A stretch of DNA of 64,000 nt from positions 25,684 to 89,683 of the forward strand of contig JAIOZL010000014.1 of NCBI GenBank assembly GCA_021740645.1. The letters are read 5' to 3'. This document shows, piece by piece, positions 35,257-44,255 of the stretch (position 1 is the stretch's first letter; each line of letters begins with the position of its first letter). A model generated the notes under the pieces. The model searched no databases, was not told the DNA's origin, and saw only the letters and a list, made by a program, of their open reading frames with translations. Source of the stretch: Bacteroidales bacterium. GTDB lineage: Bacteria > Bacteroidota > Bacteroidia > Bacteroidales > JAADJA01. A program made the translations under genes and the position numbers.

Positions 35257-36171
35257 TCATTCAAGAGTTGCTAATTCTGAAAGTCTGGGGATAGACGATT
35301 GAGCCCCCATACGTGTAACCGTTATCGCAGATGCCTTTGCTGCAAATTTAACAGCATCAACAATTGATTTGCCCTCTGAAACCCCAACGCTAAGAGCTCC
35401 ACTAAAAGTATCCCCTGCAGCCGTGGTGTCAACTGCCATCACCTTGGTTGCCTCAACCTGATGAAACACACCGTTTTCATATACCAGAGCTCCCATCGAT
35501 CCCAGGGTAATCACAACAATTTTTGCACCTTTGGCATGGATAACCTCGGCTGCCTTTTTTGCACTTTCCCACGAATTCACTTTTATACCTGAGAGTATCT
35601 CTGCCTCCCCATTATTAGGGGTAATAATATATAAACTTTTCAAGAGTCTGTCCGATAACGTTCTGGCGGGGGCAGGATTCAGAATTACCTTGATGCCTTT
35701 TTGAAATGCAAGTTCTGCTGCATACTCAACGGTCTCAATTGGAATCTCTAATTGCATCAGAACCAAATCCCCACTTTCAATTTCTTTCTGTGCACTTTGA
35801 ATATCTTTTTTGCTAAGCAAAGCATTTGCACCAGAAGCAACAACAATACAATTCTCACCATTTGAGTCCACGTTGATCAAGGCTACTCCTGAAGGGGTTT
35901 TCAGATCTGAGAATATATATTCTGTGTTAATTCTTTCTGTATTGTATAGCTCCACAGATTGCTTCCCAAAAACATCGTTCCCTGTCTTGGCAATAAAGCT
36001 TACCTGACCACCCAGCCGGGCTGCTGCCACAGCCTGGTTAGCCCCTTTTCCTCCGGGGTTCATAAAGAAAGTCCCCCCAATAATGGTTTCACCGGGAACG
36101 GGAAGTCTGTCAGCTTTTATCACCATATCAGTGTTACAACTTCCAATTACTATAATCTTCTTTGATGTCAT
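35257..36171 (-). CDS. rbsK: Ribokinase
   Basis: This 304-residue PfkB-family sugar kinase phosphorylates ribose at O5 in the cytoplasm. The N-terminal block GSCNTDMVIKADRLPVPGE, the first PfkB signature NPGGKGANQAVAAARLGG (residues 33-50) and the anion-hole/catalytic-base motif AVDTTAAGDTFSGAL near residue 245 are all present, with the length of E. coli RbsK. It is the first gene of the minus-strand operon and is the strongest hint that the imported compound yields ribose. A deoxyribokinase or another pentose kinase is a less likely alternative. Confidence 0.92.
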   Translation of the reverse strand: MTSKKIIVIGSCNTDMVIKADRLPVPGETIIGGTFFMNPGGKGANQAVAAARLGGQVSFIAKTGNDVFGKQSVELYNTERINTEYIFSDLKTPSGVALINVDSNGENCIVVASGANALLSKKDIQSAQKEIESGDLVLMQLEIPIETVEYAAELAFQKGIKVILNPAPARTLSDRLLKSLYIITPNNGEAEILSGIKVNSWESAKKAAEVIHAKGAKIVVITLGSMGALVYENGVFHQVEATKVMAVDTTAAGDTFSGALSVGVSEGKSIVDAVKFAAKASAITVTRMGAQSSIPRLSELATLE

Positions 36172-36191
36172 AAATTTTGTATTTAATTATC

Positions 36192-36199
36192 CAAATGTA
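36192..36199 (-). promoter_or_regulatory. -7 promoter box (TACATTTG) of the ribokinase-led operon
   Basis: On the minus strand TACATTTG lies 20 bases before the rbsK start. No clear -33 element is visible, and no dedicated regulator gene (hybrid two-component system, sigma/anti-sigma or LacI) lies beside the operon. Confidence 0.5.
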
Positions 36200-36381
36200 A
36201 TTGAAAACTGAAAAAGCTGTTTTCCTTTTTTTGCTGATTTAAATAATTATAATATAGGTTATAGAACTAATCATTTTCCATATTTATCTGATTTTATGCT
36301 ATTTAATATATTTTAAATTGTTGCTTTTTGATAATTATAAAATATCTTTATGATTTATTTTTTGTTATCCAATCTCTTAAT

Positions 36382-37908
36382 ATGTCAAAAGTAAATTCTT
36401 TATATTTTTTAGTCAATTCAATGACCCGTTCTGAACGGAAAGCCTTTATGCATAATTCAAAAAGACCGGGTAAGGTACCTGAATATTTAAAACTATATAA
36501 ACTCATCGAACAAGATAAGGGATCCGGAGTGGATACATTAAAGCTCAGGTTTTTATCCATATGTCCGGGGGGAGCGTATGAGTCTACGGTAAAGTATTTA
36601 TTTAAGGTTATACTAGAAACCATATTAGAACTACGAAAAGAACAAGATGTCGATTTCTCTTTGATGAATGGAATTATGAAGGCAAAGATTTTGTTTGAAA
36701 AATCCCTGTTTGAAGAATGTTTTGCTCTATTAAAATGGGTAATTGGCGAGTCGAAGCGTTTGGAAAATTTTTATACCCTCCTGTTGGCTAGTCGTCTGGA
36801 GATAGAATATCTCCTTGAATTGAACTTCCCTGCATTGGATGAAAAAAAACTGCTTAGCAAACATATCCGAATCAGCAAAACGCTTAGGGCAATTATGAAG
36901 ATTAACGATCAGTCTTCTATATACGAGCTATTGAAGCATCGTTTAATCTACAAAGGAAATGTGCGCTCCCAAGAACAAAAAAATGAACTTAATGATTTGG
37001 TAGTTAGTGAGATAAGTATACTATCCTCAACTAGTCCTGAAAATTTTGAAATTAACAAACTTCATCAGCTTTTTCAGGCGAATTACCTTATTAGTGTAGG
37101 TGACTATAAATCTGCCTTTCGCTCATTTAGTGAACTGAATCGACTGTTTGAAAATAATAAGCACTTATGGAATAATCCGCCTATTTATTATCTTCAAACC
37201 GTTGAGGGTGTGCTCGATAGTTTAAGGGGGATTAGAAATTATGAAGGGATGAATTATTTTGTAGGACAATTGGAAAAACTTGAGAGCCCATCAATCAATT
37301 TCAGCGCAAATGTGAATTCATTAATTTTTCTCTATAAGCTATATCCTAAGCTGGACCGGGGTGATTTTACAGACTCACTGGATCACCTTAATAAAGGTAT
37401 GAAAACCATATACACTAAAATGAAGTTGTTGAGTCTGACCAGACAGGCCGAATTATATTTATATGCTGCCTTGGTGTATTTTACCAACCGAAAATACAGA
37501 GAAGCACATAGTTATTTGAAAAACATTATTATAGAAGGTAAAGAATTTTCATATTTACCCCTTTATAGAACCATCAGACTTACAAATCTTATGATTTTAT
37601 ATGAGCTAAAGGATTTTGATCTGATAGAGTATGAAGCCAGATCTATAAAAAGGGGGATCAGAAAAATGGAAAAAGGATATTTATTGGAAAAAGCTATGCT
37701 TCGGTTTATAAACAGTCGCAATGCTGTGCAGATAAATGAGAAAAAGGATGGTTTATGGAAAAAAATTATAAAGGATCTTGACTTCTTAAGTCAAGATGTT
37801 TTTGAGGGTCAGGTATTGAAGATATTCGAGTTTACTGCCTGGATAAAATCAAAAATCACAAAGGAAGCTCTTTCTGAAATTTTAAAATCCAAACATATTC
37901 ACGAATAA
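36382..37908 (+). CDS. Large helical protein of unknown function, possibly TPR-like
   Basis: Not recognised as a named family. I start it at the ATG at 36382 (508 residues, MSKVNSLYFLVNSMTRSERKAF) because the longer frame uses a TTG and adds a hydrophobic tail of low plausibility. The protein is soluble and almost entirely helical, with paired helices such as FQANYLISVGDYKSAFRSFSELN and LYLYAALVYFTNRKYREAHSYLKNI that look like degenerate TPRs. It has no signal peptide or catalytic motif. It diverges from the ribokinase-led operon across about 210 bp. Confidence 0.7.
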   Translation: MSKVNSLYFLVNSMTRSERKAFMHNSKRPGKVPEYLKLYKLIEQDKGSGVDTLKLRFLSICPGGAYESTVKYLFKVILETILELRKEQDVDFSLMNGIMKAKILFEKSLFEECFALLKWVIGESKRLENFYTLLLASRLEIEYLLELNFPALDEKKLLSKHIRISKTLRAIMKINDQSSIYELLKHRLIYKGNVRSQEQKNELNDLVVSEISILSSTSPENFEINKLHQLFQANYLISVGDYKSAFRSFSELNRLFENNKHLWNNPPIYYLQTVEGVLDSLRGIRNYEGMNYFVGQLEKLESPSINFSANVNSLIFLYKLYPKLDRGDFTDSLDHLNKGMKTIYTKMKLLSLTRQAELYLYAALVYFTNRKYREAHSYLKNIIIEGKEFSYLPLYRTIRLTNLMILYELKDFDLIEYEARSIKRGIRKMEKGYLLEKAMLRFINSRNAVQINEKKDGLWKKIIKDLDFLSQDVFEGQVLKIFEFTAWIKSKITKEALSEILKSKHIHE

Positions 37909-37911
37909 AAA

Positions 37912-39615
37912 TTATTTCCTCTTAGCCTTCCCCTTTTCCGTTTGATACAAATGCCTCTTAATCTTAAGAGTAGCTGTTTTAAGAAATGGCTCATTCTGGG
38001 TAACTACTTCTTTTATTTTCGATGATTTGTTGAGCTTTGAATTGATAAATTCCTTGAGCTCCAGACTTAATTTGCTTATTGTTTCGTCAACCCGTTTACT
38101 TAGATCGCTGAGGTTTTTATCTACCTTTTCTGAAATGTCTGCCGATGTTTTTTTAATTCTGGCTTCCAGTTCTTCCCGGTTAAAATGCACCAGAGCTACC
38201 AATTTCCCTTTTTGTTCAAGGACAACAGATTCGACCACATGACGGAAATTATTAATCAGCGATTCTATTTCTTCAGGATAGATATTTTCGCCATTGGATC
38301 CTATGATTACATTTTTCGAGCGCCCTTTATGACTTAACCAGCCATCTTTATCGAATACACCAAGATCACCGGTTTTAAACCATCCGTCTTCGGTGAGAAC
38401 TTCTTTGGTTTTTTCTTCATTCTTATAATAACCCAGCATCACATTTTCTCCTCTGTACCAAATTTCTCCTTCTTTGGTTTTAGGATCGGGCTCGTTGATT
38501 ATTAATTCGCCATACATTACTTTCGGACCTATGGCCTGGAACCTGGTCTGTGTAGGATTCGAACCGGCAATAAGGGGAGAGGTTTCGGTTAAGCCATATC
38601 CAATGGCATAGGGAAATTTTGCTTCGCGCAGGAATCTCTCCACTTGCGGATCGAGTTTTGCACCGCCAATACCAAAAAACTTAAGGTTTCCCCCAAAAGT
38701 CTGATAAAGTTTTTTGCCTGCTATCTTATGAACTAATTTTCGGGTAGGTCCAAATGTATACATCAGTCGGGTTGCCGTTTTGCTTTGAATCTGAGGAAGG
38801 ACACTATTTCGATATACTTTCTCCATAATCATCGGCACACTTAGCATTAAGTGGGGTTTAACCGTTTGCATGGCCGGAAGCAAAACGCTTGCTGTGGGCG
38901 GATTTCGCAGATAGGTTACCCCGGCTCCATGAAGTATGGGAAGTATGAGTCCGATTGTGTTTTCGTAAGTATGAGACAAAGGTAAAATAGAAAGAAACCG
39001 ATCTTTGGGTTCTATTTTCTGAACAAAACCGGATTGTATAGCATTGAAAATCACATTCCTTTGTGAAAGCATTACCCCTTTTGAGTCACCTGTTGTTCCA
39101 GAAGTGTAAAGCAGAATGGAAAGCGCATTTTCATCAATATCATATTTGGTATTGCTTGTCGCTTTTTCATCAAATAAAACTTTAGGATCAGGGCTTTGCA
39201 GTACTTCCAGATTGTCGAGACGAATCTTATGCTTGATAAAATCAGATTTTACTTCAGCGAGTTTGAATTCCAGACTTTTAGAAATAAAGATCGCTACCGA
39301 TTCAGAGTGATTTAGTACGTTTTGAAGTTCGTGGGCATTGAAATCAGGCAATACAGGAACCGCCACTATCCCCATACTCAGCAGAGCAAAATATACGACT
39401 CCCCAATTGGGCATATTCTGACTATAAATAACCACTTTCTCTCCGGGTTTAATGCCTAAATTTTCAGCAAAGGCCATTACCGCCTCCATTTTCTTTCCCA
39501 TTTGGGCATAGCTCAGAGCTTCTTCATTTATAAATCCAAGAGCCGGATTATCGGCGTATTTTGAAATTATTTCAGGAAGAATTGTGTTAAAACAAAGCTT
39601 TTGATTAGTATCCAT
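37912..39615 (-). CDS. AMP-binding long-chain acyl-CoA ligase
   Basis: This adenylate-forming enzyme activates fatty acids to acyl-AMP and then acyl-CoA. The P-loop LLYTSGTTGDSKGVMLS lies near residue 170, followed by GYGLTETSPLIAG, the GEIWYRGENVMLGYYKN block, TGDLGVFDKDGWL and GENIYPEEIES. The C-terminal 70 residues are lysine-rich with a coiled-coil-like insert (SADISEKVDKNLSDLSKRVDE), longer than in E. coli FadD. I use the start at 39615 (567 residues), since a -7 box lies just upstream; the longer ORF adds 23 residues across it. It is convergent with the 36382 gene. Confidence 0.92.
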   Translation of the reverse strand: MDTNQKLCFNTILPEIISKYADNPALGFINEEALSYAQMGKKMEAVMAFAENLGIKPGEKVVIYSQNMPNWGVVYFALLSMGIVAVPVLPDFNAHELQNVLNHSESVAIFISKSLEFKLAEVKSDFIKHKIRLDNLEVLQSPDPKVLFDEKATSNTKYDIDENALSILLYTSGTTGDSKGVMLSQRNVIFNAIQSGFVQKIEPKDRFLSILPLSHTYENTIGLILPILHGAGVTYLRNPPTASVLLPAMQTVKPHLMLSVPMIMEKVYRNSVLPQIQSKTATRLMYTFGPTRKLVHKIAGKKLYQTFGGNLKFFGIGGAKLDPQVERFLREAKFPYAIGYGLTETSPLIAGSNPTQTRFQAIGPKVMYGELIINEPDPKTKEGEIWYRGENVMLGYYKNEEKTKEVLTEDGWFKTGDLGVFDKDGWLSHKGRSKNVIIGSNGENIYPEEIESLINNFRHVVESVVLEQKGKLVALVHFNREELEARIKKTSADISEKVDKNLSDLSKRVDETISKLSLELKEFINSKLNKSSKIKEVVTQNEPFLKTATLKIKRHLYQTEKGKAKRK

Positions 39616-39631
39616 TCTATTCAATTTTATA

Positions 39632-39639
39632 CAAAGGTA
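39632..39639 (-). promoter_or_regulatory. -7 promoter box (TACCTTTG) that decides the ligase start
   Basis: TACCTTTG on the minus strand lies 16 bases before the ATG at 39615 and within the longer ORF, which supports the shorter protein. Confidence 0.5.
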
Positions 39640-39694
39640 GTTCAAAAAAGAATTATTCTTAAATTTTATTTCTTCTCGAAACATTAAAATCTTT

Positions 39695-39972
39695 GTAACT
39701 ATTCAGGAACATCAAAATAGTATGGATTAAACAGAATTCGCTTGCGAATTCATCTGTGAAAATTATTTTTTAAAAGCTAAAAAAACCAATCTGTGAATCT
39801 GTGGCAACTTTTTTATCTATGCGCCTTCTAAAATACTCTAATATGCCACAGATTCACAGATTACTTCGCTCATCGATACCTAATTTTCACAGATTGTTCG
39901 CTTTGCTCACTTTTTAACTATAGAGCAATTAACCTGTGAGATTTTTTTCTTGTTTGGTTCCTGAATAGTTAC
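39695..39972. mobile_element. IS66-related MITE, 278 bp
   Basis: The ends are perfect inverted repeats: GTAACTATTCAGGAAC at 39695 against GTTCCTGAATAGTTAC ending at 39972. The tip GTAACTATTCAGG is identical to the left tip of the IS66 element at 62544. The flanking octamers AAATCTTT (39687-39694) and AAATATTT (39973-39980) agree at seven of eight positions, the duplication length of IS66. Inside are nested inverted repeats: GAATTCGC/GCGAATTC at 39734-39751, a 14-bp pair at 39752 and 39881, and a 19-bp perfect pair at 39788 and 39844. There is no coding capacity. Confidence 0.8.
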
Positions 39973-40113
39973 AAATATTTTTATATTTTTAAACCTTGTT
40001 GTCTGGTGAAACTTATAAAACCTGAACTCACTGCTATGTTGCGCTCGCAATCTCATTTTTTTACCGGACAACAATTGATTTTTAATAATTAAATGGGTCA
40101 CTAAACCTAAACC

Positions 40114-40905
40114 ATGAAAAGACGTCAATTTATTAAAGGTTCAGCACTAATTGCCGGAGCTGCCGTTTCAGGAACCGCTGCGGCTGGTATGAATCAATCT
40201 GCAAAATCTCAGACTGCGACAAACAAGGAAATATACGAGTGGCGGGTTTATCATTTTAAAAATAGCGGGGGGAAAAAGCGGGTCGATGATTTTTATAAAA
40301 CAGCCCTGATACCCACTTTAAATAAATTTGGAGTAAAAGTAGGAGCCTTTGGGGAATATGATTTAAGCGATCCCCCAACCGTATATTATTTGTTGGTCTA
40401 TCCTTCACCGGAAGAATATCAAAAAATTAAAAATGCTATCTGGGAGGATTCTGAATTTATTGAAAAATCGAATTCCTACTTCGAAAATTCAGCCGAAAAT
40501 GGAACCTACACAAGATTTGAGACCTATTTAATGGAAGCTTTCGATGCCATTCCAAAGATGCGAATGCCAAATAAGGAAAGGGGGATACTTGAGCTTCGTA
40601 CCTACGAAAGCAATAATGAAGAAGCCGGACAACGGAAAATTAAAATGTTTAATACAGGCGAACTTCAAATCTTTGACGAAGTGGGTCTGCATGCTTGCTT
40701 TTTCGGCGAAATTTTAGCCGGTCCACAAATGCCTGCTCTTATGTATATGCTCTGGTTTAAGGACTTGGAGGAGCGCACAGAGAACTGGAAAAAATTCAGT
40801 GATCATCCCAATTGGGCTATAATGAAAGCAAATCTTGAATTTGCAAATACGGTTAGTGTGGTAAATAAAAAGTTTTTGATCCCGTTGGAATATTCTCAGA
40901 TTTAA
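40114..40905 (+). CDS. NIPSNAP family protein, Tat-exported
   Basis: This 263-residue protein starts MKRRQFIKGSALIAGAAVSG, a twin-arginine signal, followed by two NIPSNAP-type ferredoxin-like domains. The first begins EIYEWRVYHFKNSGGKKRVDDFY and the second GILELRTYESNNEEAGQRKIKMF; MPALMYMLWFKDLEERTENWKKFSDHP is the conserved C-terminal block. NIPSNAP proteins have no settled biochemical role. Exported two-domain versions are common in Bacteroidota and Planctomycetota. The gene is monocistronic and ends in a hairpin shared with the sensor kinase gene. Confidence 0.88.
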   Translation: MKRRQFIKGSALIAGAAVSGTAAAGMNQSAKSQTATNKEIYEWRVYHFKNSGGKKRVDDFYKTALIPTLNKFGVKVGAFGEYDLSDPPTVYYLLVYPSPEEYQKIKNAIWEDSEFIEKSNSYFENSAENGTYTRFETYLMEAFDAIPKMRMPNKERGILELRTYESNNEEAGQRKIKMFNTGELQIFDEVGLHACFFGEILAGPQMPALMYMLWFKDLEERTENWKKFSDHPNWAIMKANLEFANTVSVVNKKFLIPLEYSQI

Positions 40906-40925
40906 AACCCAAATAAAAGGTTTTA
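40903..40925. terminator. Short bidirectional terminator
   Basis: TAAAACC and GGTTTTA form a 7-bp stem around CAAATAAAA, between the convergent NIPSNAP and sensor kinase genes. The stem is AT-rich and short. Confidence 0.4.
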
Positions 40926-40934
40926 TTAATTCCC

Positions 40935-42695
40935 TTATTTTCTTAAAGTGAAGAAGAATTTAACGCCTCCCTCATCTGCCGATTTAGCGGAGATTTCTCC
41001 CTTATGAAATTGTACCGCATTCTTTACTATAGACAGCCCTAATCCTGTTCCTCCCTGACTTCGGGAACGGCCATCGTCAACTCTGTAAAATCGTTCAAAG
41101 ATTCTGTCAAGATGTTCAGCCTCTATTCCCACGCCGGTATCTGAATGCGAAAAGTAGTAATAGTGAAGGTCTTCATGATATTTAGAGATGACAATATCAA
41201 TTTCTTCCCCACCATAATTGAGACTGTTTTCCAAAAGATTCTGAAAAATAGAGTGTAATAGCTCTCTGTTTCCCTCAATCATCATCCGGTCAGGGATGTC
41301 ACAACTCAGGTTTATCTTCTTTTCTTCAATACGATGAAGAGATTGATCTATTATTTCCCGTACTATTTCGCTAAGATTAACAGAATCTGTATCAAAAAAA
41401 CCCTCCGGACTTTCCATCTTATTTACGGTTGTAATATCGTTGATAAGTAAACTGAGTCGCTCCGCCTGACTATAAGCTTTCTGCAAAAAATGAGTTCTTT
41501 TTTCTCCGGCATCCGGATTGTTTAAAATGGTTTCAAGATATGCCTTTATTGCGCTAACCGGGGTTTTAAGCTCATGAGCAATATTTGAGGTCATTTCCGA
41601 CTTAATAATCTTATTCTTTTCTTTTTTGCTTATATCGGTGATAATTATTTCAAAACTTCTGTCAATAAAAAGTATGGCCTTTACAAAAAATATTTTATTG
41701 TCTAATTTCACTTTAATGGATCTCTCAAGGGTCTGATCATCGGAGGGAACCTTTAAGGATTTTAGGGTTTTATCAATAAATTTAGTAAGTTTTTTTAAAC
41801 TTGCTATTTCAAAAATTTCATTTGCATCAGCCCGGGTTTTATTCGATATCAGATTTAAATAATTTATAAAGTGGTGATTGGAAAATATTAGTTTCTTGTC
41901 GGAGGTATAAAGTGCAACACCTTCATTTATAACAAACAGATGCCTTAAAAGCCTGTCCTTTTGAATCAATAATTCCTGCTGTGTGCTTTGCAGATTTTTA
42001 GAAATATGCATAATCTGCTTCCCAATAACCCCTATTTCATCATTCGAAAATTGAATATCTGTGTCAATTATATTTTCTTTCACGGCCTTTACTGCAAATC
42101 CTTCCAGTTTCGATATGCTTTGAGACAATTGCTGTGTTACAAACCATAAAAGAATTAGAGCCAATAAAAAAGCCCCAAAAATAAAATAAAAAAATACCCG
42201 GTTGGCTTTAAGAAAGTTTATTATGGTAACATTATAAATAACAGCCGATCTAATAAAGAGATCATCAAATTTTAAGACATAATAATAATATTCTTTTCCT
42301 GTAGAAGCCGATTTTCTTATGCTTGCTCCCTCTCCGGAAGAACTGGCCTTAACAATTTCCAGTCGGGTTCCATGATTCTCCAGTTCGTAATAGTTCTCGA
42401 CGAAACTATCGTACAATACTATTCCTTCCACAGAAACAACGGTTATCCTAACATCTTCACGCGGTAAAATGCTTTTTAGAGAATCCAGTAAATAATAATT
42501 GTCTGTTGACTGTATTCCGTTATTGTCGATATATTTTTTTGTAATCTTGGCTATATCATTCAGTGAGGTTTCCAGTTTGCCTACCTGGTATTCCTTTTCT
42601 CTGACATACTGAAAGCTGCCCGTGATGAGCATAAACAATACAAATACCGACAAATAATAAAGTAAAAGCTTTTTTGCGTAAGAATATTTTGTCAT
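40935..42695 (-). CDS. PhoR-type sensor histidine kinase
   Basis: This 586-residue inner-membrane kinase has TM1 (LLLYYLSVFVLFMLITG, residues 10-26), a periplasmic sensor of about 135 residues, TM2 (VFFYFIFGAFLLALILLWFV near 167-186), a HAMP-like segment, a PAS-like domain, then HisKA with the phospho-accepting histidine in SNIAHELKTPVSA and HATPase with LLENSLNYGG, DTGVGIEAEHLDRIFERFYR and GGTGLGLSIVKN. It is encoded eight bases downstream of its response regulator. The signal is unknown; the layout matches PhoR, but no phosphate genes are nearby. Confidence 0.93.
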   Translation of the reverse strand: MTKYSYAKKLLLYYLSVFVLFMLITGSFQYVREKEYQVGKLETSLNDIAKITKKYIDNNGIQSTDNYYLLDSLKSILPREDVRITVVSVEGIVLYDSFVENYYELENHGTRLEIVKASSSGEGASIRKSASTGKEYYYYVLKFDDLFIRSAVIYNVTIINFLKANRVFFYFIFGAFLLALILLWFVTQQLSQSISKLEGFAVKAVKENIIDTDIQFSNDEIGVIGKQIMHISKNLQSTQQELLIQKDRLLRHLFVINEGVALYTSDKKLIFSNHHFINYLNLISNKTRADANEIFEIASLKKLTKFIDKTLKSLKVPSDDQTLERSIKVKLDNKIFFVKAILFIDRSFEIIITDISKKEKNKIIKSEMTSNIAHELKTPVSAIKAYLETILNNPDAGEKRTHFLQKAYSQAERLSLLINDITTVNKMESPEGFFDTDSVNLSEIVREIIDQSLHRIEEKKINLSCDIPDRMMIEGNRELLHSIFQNLLENSLNYGGEEIDIVISKYHEDLHYYYFSHSDTGVGIEAEHLDRIFERFYRVDDGRSRSQGGTGLGLSIVKNAVQFHKGEISAKSADEGGVKFFFTLRK

Positions 42696-42703
42696 TTTAA
42701 GAA

Positions 42704-43387
42704 TTAGGATTTCTCAAAGCAATAACCATAACCTGAGCGACTCTTTATCATTTTCCCATAAACCCCCAGTTTGTTTCGAATCCTGGCAATATTTACATCC
42801 ACCGTTCTGTCCACCACAATAACATCACTGGCCCAAACAATTTGTAATATTTCATCTCTTCCAAAAACCCGGCCTTCATTTTCCACCAGAAGAACAAGAA
42901 TTTCAAACTCTTTTTTTGTCAAATCAAGCTTTTTACCTTCAATCTTAATCGATTTCTTTTTAAGATTAAGAACCATTTCGTCGACCTGAAGCAGTTTTGA
43001 TAATTGCGTTTCTTGTGAAGATCCGGTGCGGTTTAACACAGCTTTTACTCTGGCTATAACTTCTTTTATAGAAAATGGCTTGGAAATAAAATCGTCTGCC
43101 CCAACATTAAACCCGGTTAATGTGTCATTTTCGGTATTTTTTGCCGTGAGAAATATTATAGGTAAATTAAGTTTTAACTCATTTTTTATCATATTTGCCA
43201 ACTTAAACCCTGACATACCTCCCATCATTACATCCAGAAGTAATAAGTCAAACAATTTAAGATCCTGTTCCAAAGCTTCCTCAGCAGAATAGGCTACATT
43301 TATCTGATATCCTTCGCTTTCCAGATTAAATTGAAGGATTTCACACAAATCTTCTTCATCGTCAACTATAAGTATTCTTTTTTTCAT
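42704..43387 (-). CDS. OmpR/PhoB-type response regulator
   Basis: This 227-residue regulator has a receiver domain with the acidic pocket VDDEEDL, phospho-acceptor aspartate in LLLLDVMMGGMSG, FLTAKNTENDT and ADDFISKPFS. A winged-helix DNA-binding domain follows (LTKKEFEILVLLVENEGRVFGRDEILQIVW, VDRTVDVNIARIRNKLG, RSGYGYCF). I start it at the ATG at 43387, because the upstream TTG at 43396 overlaps the -7 box TAAGTTTG (43394-43401). That places the start within a few bases of the expected transcription start, so the mRNA may be nearly leaderless. Confidence 0.93.
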   Translation of the reverse strand: MKKRILIVDDEEDLCEILQFNLESEGYQINVAYSAEEALEQDLKLFDLLLLDVMMGGMSGFKLANMIKNELKLNLPIIFLTAKNTENDTLTGFNVGADDFISKPFSIKEVIARVKAVLNRTGSSQETQLSKLLQVDEMVLNLKKKSIKIEGKKLDLTKKEFEILVLLVENEGRVFGRDEILQIVWASDVIVVDRTVDVNIARIRNKLGVYGKMIKSRSGYGYCFEKS

Positions 43388-43393
43388 CTTATG

Positions 43394-43401
43394 CAAACTT
43401 A
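43394..43401 (-). promoter_or_regulatory. -7 promoter box (TAAGTTTG) of the two-component operon
   Basis: An exact TAnnTTTG match on the minus strand whose last base is six bases before the response-regulator ATG. Confidence 0.5.
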
Positions 43402-43444
43402 AAAAAAAAGATGATAAGGTTAATTAAAAAAACCCTTATCATCT
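43402..43444 (-). terminator. Hairpin with T-run just upstream of the two-component promoter
   Basis: AGATGATAAGG and CCTTATCATCT form a perfect 11-bp stem with a 14-base loop, followed on the minus strand by an uninterrupted T-run. It looks like an intrinsic terminator reading toward the response regulator, although no gene is seen upstream of it on that strand. It could also be an operator. Confidence 0.55.
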
Positions 43445-44255
43445 AACTAAGCTCCTAATTTATAAAAAACTCAATATTATTAACATATTATAAAGGCGGG
43501 TTTTAGAAATAATTATAGTTAAAATGATTAAAACCTACCTGAAAGTTCTATATAAAAATCCCTGGAGTTAGTACTCCCCAACCCCATGGAATAGTAAAAC
43601 TGTATCTTTTTGTACAACCTTACCTTTTATTAAAGTCCAATTTATTGCTCATAAAAGTAATCCGCGATTAATTTCTCAACTTTTATAATTTGTTTAAACC
43701 ATCGTGGAAACTTTATGTCAGTCTTCCAACACATCCATAGTTTAAACTAATGACTCTTTTTGCCATTATAAAATAATCCGGTATCTGCCTTTAATTTAAT
43801 GTTATTCCTATGAACTTCACAAAATCTGAGCGGCTTATGCAGAATCAGGATTTGCTGATATTTCTGCGCCAATTAAGACTTCAAATAACTCTTTTGCAGT
43901 ATGAACTGCTATATTAAATAGTATCCTGTAATTTAATCTTACCTTATGGATTCTAATGAAAGTAGAAGGCAGATTTTTAATGATACGTTAATTTTTTTAA
44001 TTTTTTGGATAATACTTTCTTTAAATTATCGAGGTCAAAAATAGGCTCTCATTGTTACATCACCATTTCAAATAGATTACAATTTTGTTAAATTTCCGGA
44101 AATTATCTAATATTGTGGTATCTAAATCAGGGGCTGTTTTCGGTTTTTAAAAACTAAAAAGGATATATTTTTTGATTCAAATTAAATTTATTCCAGATTT
44201 CTTTTTGTAAATAATTCATCCCAATAAATAATAGTTTTAGTAAAACAATTTAAAA
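43445..44255. other. About 810 bp without a recognisable gene
   Basis: No coding region is supported on either strand, and I see no tRNA or known RNA fold. The terminator-like hairpin at its left edge could belong to an unannotated small RNA on the minus strand; this is a guess. Confidence 0.4.

Noticed and set aside
38564..38590. tRNA-like T-arm word (ggattcgaacc) inside the acyl-CoA ligase gene
   Set aside because: No acceptor or anticodon arm can be formed around it; it is a coding coincidence.
40935..43387. Phosphate-regulation (Pho) function of the two-component pair
   Set aside because: The domain layout matches PhoR/PhoB, but no phosphate transport or PhoU gene is near, and many systems share this layout.
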